From the NCBI RefSeq assembly GCF_041361345.1, contig NZ_JBGKAD010000001.1:1-64000 (forward strand): 64,000 nt of DNA, in the 5' to 3' direction. The position numbers and the translations under genes are program-made. The notes below the pieces were generated by a model. It was not told the DNA's origin, did not search any database, and was given only the letters and a program-made list of their open reading frames with translations. Positions within the stretch are counted from its first letter, which is position 1; each line of letters begins with the position of its first letter. Origin of the DNA: Halobaculum sp. MBLA0147 (GTDB lineage: Archaea; Halobacteriota; Halobacteria; Halobacteriales; Haloferacaceae). Of this stretch, positions 34,656 through 42,578 are shown piece by piece.

Positions 34656-35249
34656 CTACCTACGCTCCGACATCGACAGTAGGTCCTTGGCTACCGTCTT
34701 CAGGATTCGACGTGTCTTGTCGTCGTACGCGGCCGTCTCGTCGCTCTCGAAGTCGGCGTTGTGAACGCTCCGAACGACCGCCTCTCCCGCATCGCGGTCG
34801 GTCCACTCGACCGTCTCGTCTTCGTCCAACACAGTCGTCAACTCGAAGCACAGCTCCAGGTCGTTCTCCGCCGCGAACGCCCGCCACTCGGCAGCGTCGT
34901 CTAGCCGCTCGTCGCTGACGACGAGAATCATCGCGTCTGCCGGTTCGACGAGGACCTCCGTCTTGTCGTCGATGAGACCGGGGGTATCGGCGAGAACTAA
35001 CTGCTCGTCTCGTGCTGCGAACATCGCCCTCCGCTCTTGGGCACGCTCCATCGTCCAGTCCACATCTCGATCGTACTCGTCCGAACTCTGTAGCATCGCC
35101 GGGAGTGACGTGTCGGTGATGTCGAGGGTCGACCAACTGAACGTTGGATTGTACCCTCGTCTACGCTTCCGTTCTCGACACAACTTGACGAGTGCTGCGG
35201 TAATAGTACTCTTCCCAGAGTTCGGAGGGCCACCGACGACTGTGTGCAT
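34656..35249 (-). CDS. P-loop NTPase of unknown function (islet)
   Basis: A 197-aa protein beginning MHTVVGGPPNSGKST, with Walker A at residues 7-14 and a G3-like ADTPG at 87-91. Later come LVVSDERLDDAAEWRAF and a C-terminal helical part. It lacks an NKxD guanine motif, so it is not a standard GTPase. The opening, the ADTPG position and the following hydrophobic strand plus Trp recall P-loop proteins found fused to or beside Csx3 in type III CRISPR loci, but no CRISPR genes are nearby and this match is weak. Lower G+C than the neighbours. Confidence 0.65.
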   Translation of the reverse strand: MHTVVGGPPNSGKSTITAALVKLCRERKRRRGYNPTFSWSTLDITDTSLPAMLQSSDEYDRDVDWTMERAQERRAMFAARDEQLVLADTPGLIDDKTEVLVEPADAMILVVSDERLDDAAEWRAFAAENDLELCFELTTVLDEDETVEWTDRDAGEAVVRSVHNADFESDETAAYDDKTRRILKTVAKDLLSMSERR

Positions 35250-35264
35250 ACCACGACTTGTTGA

Positions 35265-35300
35265 CTGCTACATATAAGGTTTTATTTTATTTCGTAGCAG
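35265..35300. repeat. inverted repeat with A/T-rich loop at the islet edge
   Basis: CTGCTAC (35265-35271) and GTAGCAG (35294-35300) form a perfect 7-bp inverted repeat around a 22-base loop of almost pure A/T. The minus-strand TATA (TTATAT, 35272-35277) of the P-loop gene lies in the loop, 23-28 bases before its ATG. It could be an operator or a mark of the islet boundary. Confidence 0.5.
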
Positions 35301-35317
35301 CTGTTTCACCCGATCGT

Positions 35318-37447
35318 TCAGTCGGCGGTCGGCAACCGGACGGACACCCGGTTCCCGCCGAGTGGGCTCTCCGCGAACGAGAGGTCGCCGCCGGAGACGG
35401 TGACGATCCAGTTGACGAACCACAGTCCCAACCCACCGGCGTGTTCCAGCCGACTCTCCGCGCCACCCAGCGCCTCCACCTCGCCCGGTGGGATCTGCTC
35501 GCAGTCGTCGTCGACGTGGATCACGACTGCCGTCGGTCGATCGCCCGACTCGGACGCCTTCGTCCCGCCGTCGCCGGCGGTCACCGGCCGTTCCGGCGGA
35601 TCGTGTGTCACCTCGAACTCGATCCGCACGCGCGGCGTCTCGGCGTCGCTGTGACGCACCGCGTTGTCGAGGAGTTCGTTGATCGCGTCGGCCAACGCGT
35701 CGACGGCCGTCACGGCGGTGTCCGGCGGTTCCGCGACCGTCAGGTCGACGGTCGGCTCGCACTCCGTCTCGGCCTCGCCGGCGGGCGAGGCGTCCAGATC
35801 CGACACCGCACGCCGGATCGCCTCCTCCACGTCGAGCGCCACGGGTTCGTGACTCTCGCCGAGGACTCGGTCGACCTTCCGGGCGAGGACCCCCAACCGG
35901 TCGAGCTCCATCCCGACGCGGCGGATCTCGCTCGCGTGGTCGGTCGCCGTCGGATTCTCGAGCGTCTCCACCAGCGCCGCCGCGTGGCCGACGATCACGT
36001 TCGTCCGGTTGCGGAGGTTGTGCCTGAGGATGCGGTTGAGCACGGAGAGGCGCTCCTCGCGGCGGACGCGGTCGGAGATGTCGCGCCCGGTTCCGACCAG
36101 TCCGGTCACCTCCCCGTCGCCGTCGGTGAGCGGCGCACCGTTGAGTTGGTAGGGAATCTCCTCGCCGTCGGCCGTGACCAACGTGGACTCGACCGTCTGT
36201 GACTCCTCGTTCAGGTAGACCCGTTGCATCGCCGTGAGGATCTCCTCGTGGTCGTCCGTCGGGACCAACTCCGTCGCGTGCATCCCCTCCAAGTCGCCGT
36301 CGTCGTACCCCACCACGTCGGGGAGGCGGGCGTTCCACTCCACGAAGTTCCCGGCGTCGTCGAGGACGTAGAACACGTCCGGCTGGGCGTCGAGCACGCT
36401 CGCGACGTACGCCTCCTGTTCGCGGAGCCGTTCCCGCTGGCGCTCGCGTTCCGTCACGTCGCGTCGGTTGACGATCAGCCCCCCGACGGCGGGGTTGTCG
36501 AACTGGACGTTCCCGACGGCCTCGATCCACCGCCAGGAGCCGTCCGCGTGCCGGCGTCGGTACGTCGCGTGTGCGATGCTCCCGTCCGGCTGTTCGACGA
36601 GTTCCTCGAACTGTTCTCTGACGGCCGCCCTGTCGTCCGGGTGGACGTGTTCCAAGACGTTCTCGCCTCTGAGTTCCGCGGGCGAGTAGCCGAGTTGGTC
36701 TTCGACCGCCGGGGTGTTGTACAGTGCGACCGCGTCCTCGTCGACGACGCTCATCGAGTCCGTCGAGTACTCGAGCACCGTGTCGAACCACTCGCGCTGT
36801 CGGACCCGTCTCGCACGAGCGCGGTGTTCCTCGGCGACCCGGCGAGTGCGCTCACGGAGGAGTCGCTCCGCCGCAGGATCACTCGCCCGGACACACTCGG
36901 TGACACCCGCCTCCAACAGCGGCGCCACGTCCGTGTCGACCTCGACGACCGCGACGACGGGCGGCGACGACGAGGCAGCGGCGCACACGTCCGTCGGGTC
37001 GACACCGGCGGCGTCCGCGACGACACAGTCCCACTCGGGTCCCACGACGAGTGGGTCGTCGGAGTCGTCGCCGGCGTCCAGATCCGCGGGGTCGTCACCG
37101 CCACCTGGGTTCGCTCTGTCGCCGCCCGTATCCAGGTTCGATCCGTCGTCTACTGCGCCCGCGTCCGCTCCACCGTCAACGTCGAGACGCTCGACTCGCA
37201 GCGACTCGGCGCTGGCGAGCCACGTGACGCCCCGATCACCACCGACGACCGCGACGGCCAGCCGCTCGCCGCCGTCCGAGTCTCCGGAGGCCCGTCCGAC
37301 TCGCGACGTGGCTCCGGTCGTCCCGTCGTCGGCTCCCGCGCCGGCAGCCGGGTGACGCGACCACCGTGTCTCGACACCGGCACTGTCCTCACCACTCCGC
37401 CGGTGCTCGTCGACGGCGTCGTCTTCCGGCCCGGTCCCACCGACCAT
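35318..37447 (-). CDS. PAS-domain sensor histidine kinase
   Basis: A 709-aa cytoplasmic sensor kinase. There are no clear membrane helices. The order is Asp/Gly-rich leader with a receiver-like remnant (60-190), PAS (222-335), PAS (345-462), dimerisation helix with phospho-acceptor His476 (LNRILRHNLRN), N-box NELLDN (590-595) and G2 box GGLGLWF (671-677). The G1 box, normally DxGxG, is DDDCEQIP (646-653), with both glycines replaced, so ATP binding may be altered. No response regulator is adjacent. An ACCTAAAC sequence lies 9 bases upstream of the start. Confidence 0.88.
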   Translation of the reverse strand: MVGGTGPEDDAVDEHRRSGEDSAGVETRWSRHPAAGAGADDGTTGATSRVGRASGDSDGGERLAVAVVGGDRGVTWLASAESLRVERLDVDGGADAGAVDDGSNLDTGGDRANPGGGDDPADLDAGDDSDDPLVVGPEWDCVVADAAGVDPTDVCAAASSSPPVVAVVEVDTDVAPLLEAGVTECVRASDPAAERLLRERTRRVAEEHRARARRVRQREWFDTVLEYSTDSMSVVDEDAVALYNTPAVEDQLGYSPAELRGENVLEHVHPDDRAAVREQFEELVEQPDGSIAHATYRRRHADGSWRWIEAVGNVQFDNPAVGGLIVNRRDVTERERQRERLREQEAYVASVLDAQPDVFYVLDDAGNFVEWNARLPDVVGYDDGDLEGMHATELVPTDDHEEILTAMQRVYLNEESQTVESTLVTADGEEIPYQLNGAPLTDGDGEVTGLVGTGRDISDRVRREERLSVLNRILRHNLRNRTNVIVGHAAALVETLENPTATDHASEIRRVGMELDRLGVLARKVDRVLGESHEPVALDVEEAIRRAVSDLDASPAGEAETECEPTVDLTVAEPPDTAVTAVDALADAINELLDNAVRHSDAETPRVRIEFEVTHDPPERPVTAGDGGTKASESGDRPTAVVIHVDDDCEQIPPGEVEALGGAESRLEHAGGLGLWFVNWIVTVSGGDLSFAESPLGGNRVSVRLPTAD

Positions 37448-37590
37448 GCTGTCCTACCTAAACTGCTAGTGGATCAAAAAACGTTGCCGTTCGGTGAGTA
37501 GTCGCCACACCGTACACAGCGACGGTTTGGGTCCACCTAAAACATAAGATACCCGATACGTTTACCGCCGGTGGAGACGAAGCCGTCGAC

Positions 37591-38394
37591 GTGGTCACCG
37601 TCGAGAACCTCGTCTTCGTCGGGATCGCGGGGCTCGTGACGGCACTCGCGACGGGGCTGGGAGCGGTGCCGTTCTTCCTCGTCGAGGAGGTGTCGGATCG
37701 GTGGAACGTCGTACTCTGGGGTGTGGCGTCGGGAATCATGTTGTCCGCGTCGGTGTTCGGACTCCTCGTCGAGGCGCTCCGGGAGGCCGGTGGCAGCCCC
37801 CTCGTGGTCGGGGCGGGCGTGCTCGCCGGGGTCGTCTTGGTCGTCGTCGCCCACGACGTGCTGGTGGACACGGAGATCGACCCGCGGGAGTACGCAGAGG
37901 CGGACGTTCGGAAGTTGGTGTTGATCCTGGGGGTGTTGACCGTCCACTCGTTCCCCGAGGGTGTCGCCGTCGGCGTCTCGTTCGCGGAACTGGGACTCGA
38001 CGGTGGGGTGTCGGTCCTCGGGTTCTCCGTCCCGGTGTTGGGGGTGTTCATGACGGTCGCCATCTCGATCCACAACGTGCCCGAAGGGGTGGCGATCTCG
38101 ATCCCGCTCCGGTCGATGGGTGTCTCCGAGCCGAAGATGGTGTGGTGGGCGGTGTTCTCCTCGCTCCCGCAGCCGATCGGGGCCGCGCTGGCGTTCGCCT
38201 CCGTCCGTTCCGCTCGGGCGTTCCTCCCCGCCGGGTTCGGGTTCGCCGCCGGAGCGATGGTGTATCTCGTGGTCACGGAGTTCCTCCCGGAGGCGCTCGC
38301 GACCGGCCGTGACCTCCCACGAGGTGGCGTCCCGGAGCTGGCGGCCGGGATCGCCGTCGGCGCCCTCGGGATGATGCCGTTGTTCGTGTTGTGA
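37591..38394 (+). CDS. ZIP family metal transporter
   Basis: Membrane transporter of divalent metals (zinc, iron or manganese), 267 aa, with about eight hydrophobic segments. The helix IV signature VHSFPEGVAVGVSF and helix V signature SIHNVPEGVAIS carry the metal-binding His/Glu residues. The GTG at 37591 is the start. The A/T-rich upstream region holds ACCTAAAAC (37535-37543), similar to the half-site near the halocyanin gene, so metal-responsive control is possible. It is divergent from the histidine kinase. Confidence 0.9.
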   Translation: MVTVENLVFVGIAGLVTALATGLGAVPFFLVEEVSDRWNVVLWGVASGIMLSASVFGLLVEALREAGGSPLVVGAGVLAGVVLVVVAHDVLVDTEIDPREYAEADVRKLVLILGVLTVHSFPEGVAVGVSFAELGLDGGVSVLGFSVPVLGVFMTVAISIHNVPEGVAISIPLRSMGVSEPKMVWWAVFSSLPQPIGAALAFASVRSARAFLPAGFGFAAGAMVYLVVTEFLPEALATGRDLPRGGVPELAAGIAVGALGMMPLFVL

Positions 38395-38400
38395 CTCACC

Positions 38401-38436
38401 TCTCACTGGGTTCGTCTCTCACTGGGTTCGTCTCTC
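38401..38436. repeat. 16-bp direct repeat after the ZIP gene
   Basis: TCTCACTGGGTTCG recurs with a 16-bp period, at 38401 and 38417, just after the ZIP stop codon. It contains no gene and no hairpin of note. Confidence 0.6.
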
Positions 38437-38555
38437 GGCGTGGTCGTATCTCGATCTGGGGCTCCTCGACGAGTCGTCGTGCGGCTGGCTACACCTGTGG
38501 AGGGCGGTAAGTATTTGACGGAGCCGTCGCTACCGGACTGACGGAGGTCTCTCGC

Positions 38556-38951
38556 GTGGAAATCTCAGAGGAACTCGTCTGTCTGTTCAGCGCCGAGATC
38601 GAAGAGGACGGCGACCGCTACGTCGTCGAAGTGCCCCGCCGCGAGGTGGACACCGGGAGCGTGACGCCCGGCGACATCCACCGTGTGGCACTGATCGACC
38701 GCTCCGCCTCGGAGTCGTCCGAGTCCGAGAGCGAACCGACCGGCGACGGCCCCCAGCCGCCCGTCGACCAGGGCGAGATCCGCTACGTCGAGGTCGAGGA
38801 CCTCGGCAAGCAGGGTGACGGCATCGCCCGCGTCGAGCGCGGCTACGTCATCATCGTCCCTGGCGCGGAGGTCGGGGAGCGCGTGAAGATCGAGGTCACC
38901 GAAGTGAAGTCCAACTTCGCGGTCGGCGAGATCATCGAAGAGGATCTCTGA
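38556..38951 (+). CDS. TRAM domain RNA-binding protein
   Basis: A 131-aa protein. An N-terminal acidic region (CLFSAEIEEDGDRYVVEVP) is followed by a Ser/Glu/Pro linker (residues 50-70) and a C-terminal TRAM domain (72-131: IRYVEVEDLGKQGDGIARVE, then VIIVPGAEVGERVKIEV). Archaeal TRAM proteins bind RNA and act as chaperones. The GTG at 38556 is the start; TATA-like GTATTTG lies about 40 bases upstream. Confidence 0.88.
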   Translation: MEISEELVCLFSAEIEEDGDRYVVEVPRREVDTGSVTPGDIHRVALIDRSASESSESESEPTGDGPQPPVDQGEIRYVEVEDLGKQGDGIARVERGYVIIVPGAEVGERVKIEVTEVKSNFAVGEIIEEDL

Positions 38952-39114
38952 GCCGACGTGGGGGGTCCGCCCGGACCGCCCCCGCCGACCGAGTCCGACG
39001 CTCGACTCCGAACGCCGCCGAGTCACTCGTGTCGTCTCACCGGTCGAACGCACCCGTCCGTACCGAGGTGTCGTCCACGTGTCCAGACTCCGCCCCGCCT
39101 CCTCGCCGGAACTT

Positions 39115-39154
39115 CGACCGGTCGCCACCTACTCCGACCGGTCGCCACCTACTC
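39115..39154 (-). repeat. 20-bp exact direct repeat spanning the methyltransferase stop codon
   Basis: Two identical 20-bp units lie at 39115-39134 and 39135-39154. The TAG stop (CTA at 39149-39151 on the plus strand) is in the second unit. The first unit supplies a second TAG, 20 bases downstream in another frame. Confidence 0.85.
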
Positions 39155-40009
39155 CGACTTACCGCCGTCGGCGCTCGTGGGCCGCGCCGTAGCCGCCGTC
39201 TCGTCCGCGTCCGCCGTCGTCTCGGGCTCCTCCGTCTCGCCGTCGCCGTCCGTCGCCTCGCCGGTGTCGCTCGTCCCTGCCTCTCCGGCGGTCTCACCGG
39301 CCGTGTCGACTGCGGTCGTCCAGTAGGAGACGGAGGCGAGTCGCCGGCCGACGCCGGTCCCGCCGAGCGCGGTGTCGACGGCCCGGAACGGGGCCGCGAC
39401 GGCGTTCGGCAGCTTCCGGTAGAACCCGTACGGGAACACGAAGTCGTGGTCCGCGCGGGTGAGCGTCAGCCCGGCGTCGGCGACGAGCGAGCGCACCTCG
39501 TCGCCGCCGTACAGCCGCGACCCCATCGGCAAGGCCCAGTTGTACACCACGCGTAGCGACGCGTCGTTGAACGTGTCGAAGAAGACGACCTCGCGGGCGA
39601 CCCGAGCCAACTCCGTCAAGTACGCCTCGGGGGTGTCTGCGAGGTGGAAGAACCGCATCGCCATCACCGCGTCGAAGTGGTCGTCCGGGAACGGGAGGCG
39701 ACCGGCGTCTCCGCGCATGAACTCGATACTGTCGGCCACACCGGCACGGCGGGCCTTCTCGCGGCCCTGCGTCAGCATGGCGTCGGAGATGTCGAGGCCG
39801 ACGACGTCCGCGCCACGCTCTGCGAGCATCACCGTGAACCGGCCGGTGCCACAGGCGATCTCGAGGACGCGCTCGCCGTCGACCGGGCCGACGGCGTCTA
39901 ACACCGCCTCCTTCTCCCGGCGGTCGATCAGCCGGCCGCCCCCGGAGAACCGCTTGTCCTCGTACTCCTGGGCGACCGAGTCGTCCTGGTACCACTCCTG
40001 TCCCTTCAC
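39149..40009 (-). CDS. class I SAM-dependent methyltransferase
   Basis: A 286-aa methyltransferase with motif I VLEIACGTGRFTVML near residue 47, motif II DVVGLDISDAML, and the FPDDHFDAVMAMRFFHL segment typical of UbiE-like enzymes. The last 45 residues are an Asp/Thr/Glu-rich tail. The substrate is unknown. The GTG at 40009 (VKGQEWYQDD) is the start. The C-terminal codons and stop lie within a 20-bp exact direct repeat. Confidence 0.85.
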   Translation of the reverse strand: MKGQEWYQDDSVAQEYEDKRFSGGGRLIDRREKEAVLDAVGPVDGERVLEIACGTGRFTVMLAERGADVVGLDISDAMLTQGREKARRAGVADSIEFMRGDAGRLPFPDDHFDAVMAMRFFHLADTPEAYLTELARVAREVVFFDTFNDASLRVVYNWALPMGSRLYGGDEVRSLVADAGLTLTRADHDFVFPYGFYRKLPNAVAAPFRAVDTALGGTGVGRRLASVSYWTTAVDTAGETAGEAGTSDTGEATDGDGETEEPETTADADETAATARPTSADGGKSE

Positions 40010-40213
40010 GCTGTGCGCGTCTCCACGGGCGAGAATGAAAACCGCACCGATACGTGCCGGCCAGCGAGGCGCCACCGAGGCTCCCGACGGGGGTCGAGCG
40101 ACGAGTGGTCGCGACGTACCACCTCGGAGTCCGCGCCGACGCCGCCGGCGCGCCACGTGCCGACCGACCGCCGGCGCGCCACGTGCCGACCCCCCTCGGT
40201 GATGCCGTTTCGA

Positions 40214-40606
40214 TCAGCCGCTGGTGACGACGTTCTCGGCCGGGATGCGGACGATCACGCGCGGTCCGGACTCCTCGCCGTGGTGCGGGTACTCGTCGAC
40301 GCCCATGTACTGGCGTGCGAGTTCGTCGATGTGTTCGACCGCGCCCTCCTCGGTGAGTTCCGCCTCCCCGCGGACGGAGACGTAGCGGTACGGGTCGTCC
40401 GGGTCGTAGATCGACACGCCGACTTTCGGGTTCTCGCGGAGGTTCCGCTCCTTCTGTCGGCCGCGGGCGGTGTTGACGAGCACGTACTCGCGGTCCTCGT
40501 GGTCGACCCACACCGGCGTGACCTGCGGCGTGCCGTTCGGCATCACCGTGGCGATCTGTGCGTACGACTCCTTCTCGAGGATGTCGACGTGTGACTCGGG
40601 GATCAC
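40214..40606 (-). CDS. PPOX-class flavin/F420-binding protein
   Basis: Split-barrel protein of the pyridoxamine 5'-phosphate oxidase superfamily, 130 aa. YAQIATVMPNGTPQVTPVWV, NTARGRQKERNLRENPKV and the YRYVSVRGEAEL strand match F420-dependent (PPOX class) family members, which reduce diverse substrates with F420H2. The GTG at 40606 (VIPESHVDIL) is the start. Specific substrate unknown. Confidence 0.85.
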   Translation of the reverse strand: MIPESHVDILEKESYAQIATVMPNGTPQVTPVWVDHEDREYVLVNTARGRQKERNLRENPKVGVSIYDPDDPYRYVSVRGEAELTEEGAVEHIDELARQYMGVDEYPHHGEESGPRVIVRIPAENVVTSG

Positions 40607-40744
40607 ACTCCCCCGGTCGCCGCCGACGGACAAAACGGTTCGCGTCCCCGAACCGACAGTCGTTCCGGTCGAGGTCTCGACCCACTCCGGGGGCCCCGCC
40701 ACCCGCTCCGAGGGACCTATGCCCACGGAGTCCCGACGGCGACC

Positions 40745-41380
40745 GTGGACGCCGACCAGCGCGACCTCGCGAACCCGTTCGGGATGGACACGGACTGTCG
40801 CAACTGCCCCGCTCTGGCGGAGTGTCGAGAGCGGGTGGTCCACGGCTACGGCGACGTGGGCGGGGAGTTCCTGGTACTCGGCGAGTCACCCTCGGCGGGG
40901 GCCGAGGCGACCGGGGTCCCGTTCACGGGTGACGCTGCCGGGCGACGACTCCAGTCGCTGTTGGGAGAGCTGGGACTGTCGCGGTCGCCGCCGGACGCGG
41001 ACGAACCGGAGCTCCAGAACGTCTTCTGTACGTACCTGACGCGGTGCCGTCACCCGGAGCGGGCGGCGACGGACGAGGAGGTACGGGCGTGTGAGCCGTT
41101 CCTCAACGCGGAGGTGCGGATGATCAACCCCGAGATCATCCTCCCCGTCGGCCAGCGGGCGCTGGAGGCGTTGGCAGTCGCGTACACCACGCGCAGTCCG
41201 GAGAGCTTCGACGTAGCGACCGAACACGCGACGACGATCCGCGGCCGTGGGTTCGAACTCGTCCCGGCGAAGCCGTTCGCCGAGCAGACGGAGGCGGAGA
41301 CGGACGCGCTCCGAGAGCACCTGCTGGAGAACGTCCTCGCCCGCGACTATCGACAGACGAAGGGACGCCGCGAGCGGTGA
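40745..41380 (+). CDS. uracil-DNA glycosylase family 4-like protein
   Basis: A 211-aa member of the UDG superfamily. An N-terminal Cys pair (CRNC, then Cys near 27) and a later pair (NVFCTYLTRC, then RACEP) could hold the family 4 iron-sulfur cluster. Motif 1 is GESPSAGAEATGVPFTGDAA, a variant of GExPGxxEdxxGxPFvG. The C-terminal motif normally HPS is AKPF here. These changes imply altered specificity or loss of glycosylase activity. The GTG at 40745 is the start. Confidence 0.8.
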   Translation: MDADQRDLANPFGMDTDCRNCPALAECRERVVHGYGDVGGEFLVLGESPSAGAEATGVPFTGDAAGRRLQSLLGELGLSRSPPDADEPELQNVFCTYLTRCRHPERAATDEEVRACEPFLNAEVRMINPEIILPVGQRALEALAVAYTTRSPESFDVATEHATTIRGRGFELVPAKPFAEQTEAETDALREHLLENVLARDYRQTKGRRER

Positions 41381-41465
41381 CCACCGGGTCGGGGACGCGG
41401 TGAGACGGGTTCGACGACCAGGCGAACCCGATCGGATCACACCGACGTGGTGTCGACACTCTCCG

Positions 41466-41687
41466 TCACCAGTACCGACGCTCCGGCGAGGCGGTGCCAC
41501 GGACGCCCCACGCGACGGCGGCGACGAGTGCGACGACGAGGAGCCCGGCGAGCGCGACGATCCCGGTCGCGGACGGCGGCTGGCCGACCCCGGCCGGCCA
41601 CCCGAGCAGGCGGGCGAGGACCGCGCCGACGACGAGCGTCACGACACCACCGGTGGCGAACAACGCGAGCGGACGGTCGGCGTTCAC
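41466..41687 (-). CDS. small two-helix membrane protein, function unknown
   Basis: A 73-aa protein with two hydrophobic helices, ALFATGGVVTLVVGAVLARLL and GIVALAGLLVVALVAAVAWG, joined by a short Gly/Pro loop. The GTG at 41687 is taken as the start; it is divergent from the DUF2064 gene. No family is recognised. Confidence 0.6.
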   Translation of the reverse strand: MNADRPLALFATGGVVTLVVGAVLARLLGWPAGVGQPPSATGIVALAGLLVVALVAAVAWGVRGTASPERRYW

Positions 41688-41785
41688 GTGCGTGCCTCGG
41701 CGACGCGGGACGTAAGTCGTTCGCTCCGCAGTGGGGAGCGGACGGAACTGGAAGACTGAAACCGTCGCCGACACGAGTGCGTCGT

Positions 41786-42532
41786 ATGAGCACCGTCGTC
41801 GTCTTGGCGTCGCCGCCGCGCGAGGGGTTCGTCTGTGACCGACTCGTCGACGCGACACCGCTGTCGGCCGCGCAGGCCGCGAAGCTGTACGCTGCGTCGC
41901 TGCGCGACACGCTGCGGACCGCCGAGCGAGCCGGTGGAGACCTCCTCGTCAACTACCTCCCGGAGGCGGAACTGCCCGAGCAGTACCACACGGACACCAC
42001 GCCGGAGGCGGAGGTCCGGACGCTCGCGAGTGAGGCACTCTCGGACGTGACCGCCGCTCGCTTCGAGCGCCAGGTCGGGTCGACGACCGCGGCGCGCGTC
42101 GGGAACACCGTCACGCACCTGCTGCGCGAGGAGGCGGCGGACTCCGTCGCGATCCTCCGGCCGACTGCGCCGCTGGTCCAGCGCGCGGACGTGGACGGCG
42201 GGGCGATGAAGCTCCGGTCGAGTTCGGTCGTGCTCGGGCCGACGGCGACTGGCGACGTGTACCACGCCGGCTTCACCGAGCCCGTCGAGTTCGCGGACGC
42301 CCTCACCGACCCGGCGACGGAGACACTGACGGCGCGCGCCCGCGACGCGGACCTCGACGTGGACTTCCTGGACGTGCAGCCGACGGTCGACGACCCGGCG
42401 GGTCTCCGGGCCGTCGTCTCGCTCGTCCGGGCACGCGTCCGCGCCGAGCGGGTCGCCCCCGCCGACACCGCGCTGTTCGTCGACGACCACGGGCTCCGCG
42501 TCCGCGACGGCGAGTTGGTTCTCGACGAGTGA
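41786..42532 (+). CDS. DUF2064 family protein
   Basis: A 248-aa protein resembling haloarchaeal DUF2064 proteins, which have a nucleotide-diphospho-sugar transferase-like fold. The N-terminus is VVVLASPPREGFVCDRLVDA and the segment GGDLLVNYLPEAELPEQYH is typical of the family. The ATG at 41786 follows TATA-like material. The catalytic role is unproven. Confidence 0.75.
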   Translation: MSTVVVLASPPREGFVCDRLVDATPLSAAQAAKLYAASLRDTLRTAERAGGDLLVNYLPEAELPEQYHTDTTPEAEVRTLASEALSDVTAARFERQVGSTTAARVGNTVTHLLREEAADSVAILRPTAPLVQRADVDGGAMKLRSSSVVLGPTATGDVYHAGFTEPVEFADALTDPATETLTARARDADLDVDFLDVQPTVDDPAGLRAVVSLVRARVRAERVAPADTALFVDDHGLRVRDGELVLDE

Positions 42533-42578
42533 CGAACGGGTCGGGGAGCGGGGGCTCCCGTCGGGACGGTGGACTCCC

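Noticed and set aside
33960-35249. Insertion sequence or transposon
   Set aside because: No transposase, no terminal inverted repeats and no clear target duplication were found; the islet is described only by composition and content.
34656-35249. Confident assignment as a CRISPR ancillary protein
   Set aside because: Only the P-loop region and a few positions are suggestive. There is no Csx3 domain or CRISPR locus here, so it stays an unknown P-loop NTPase.
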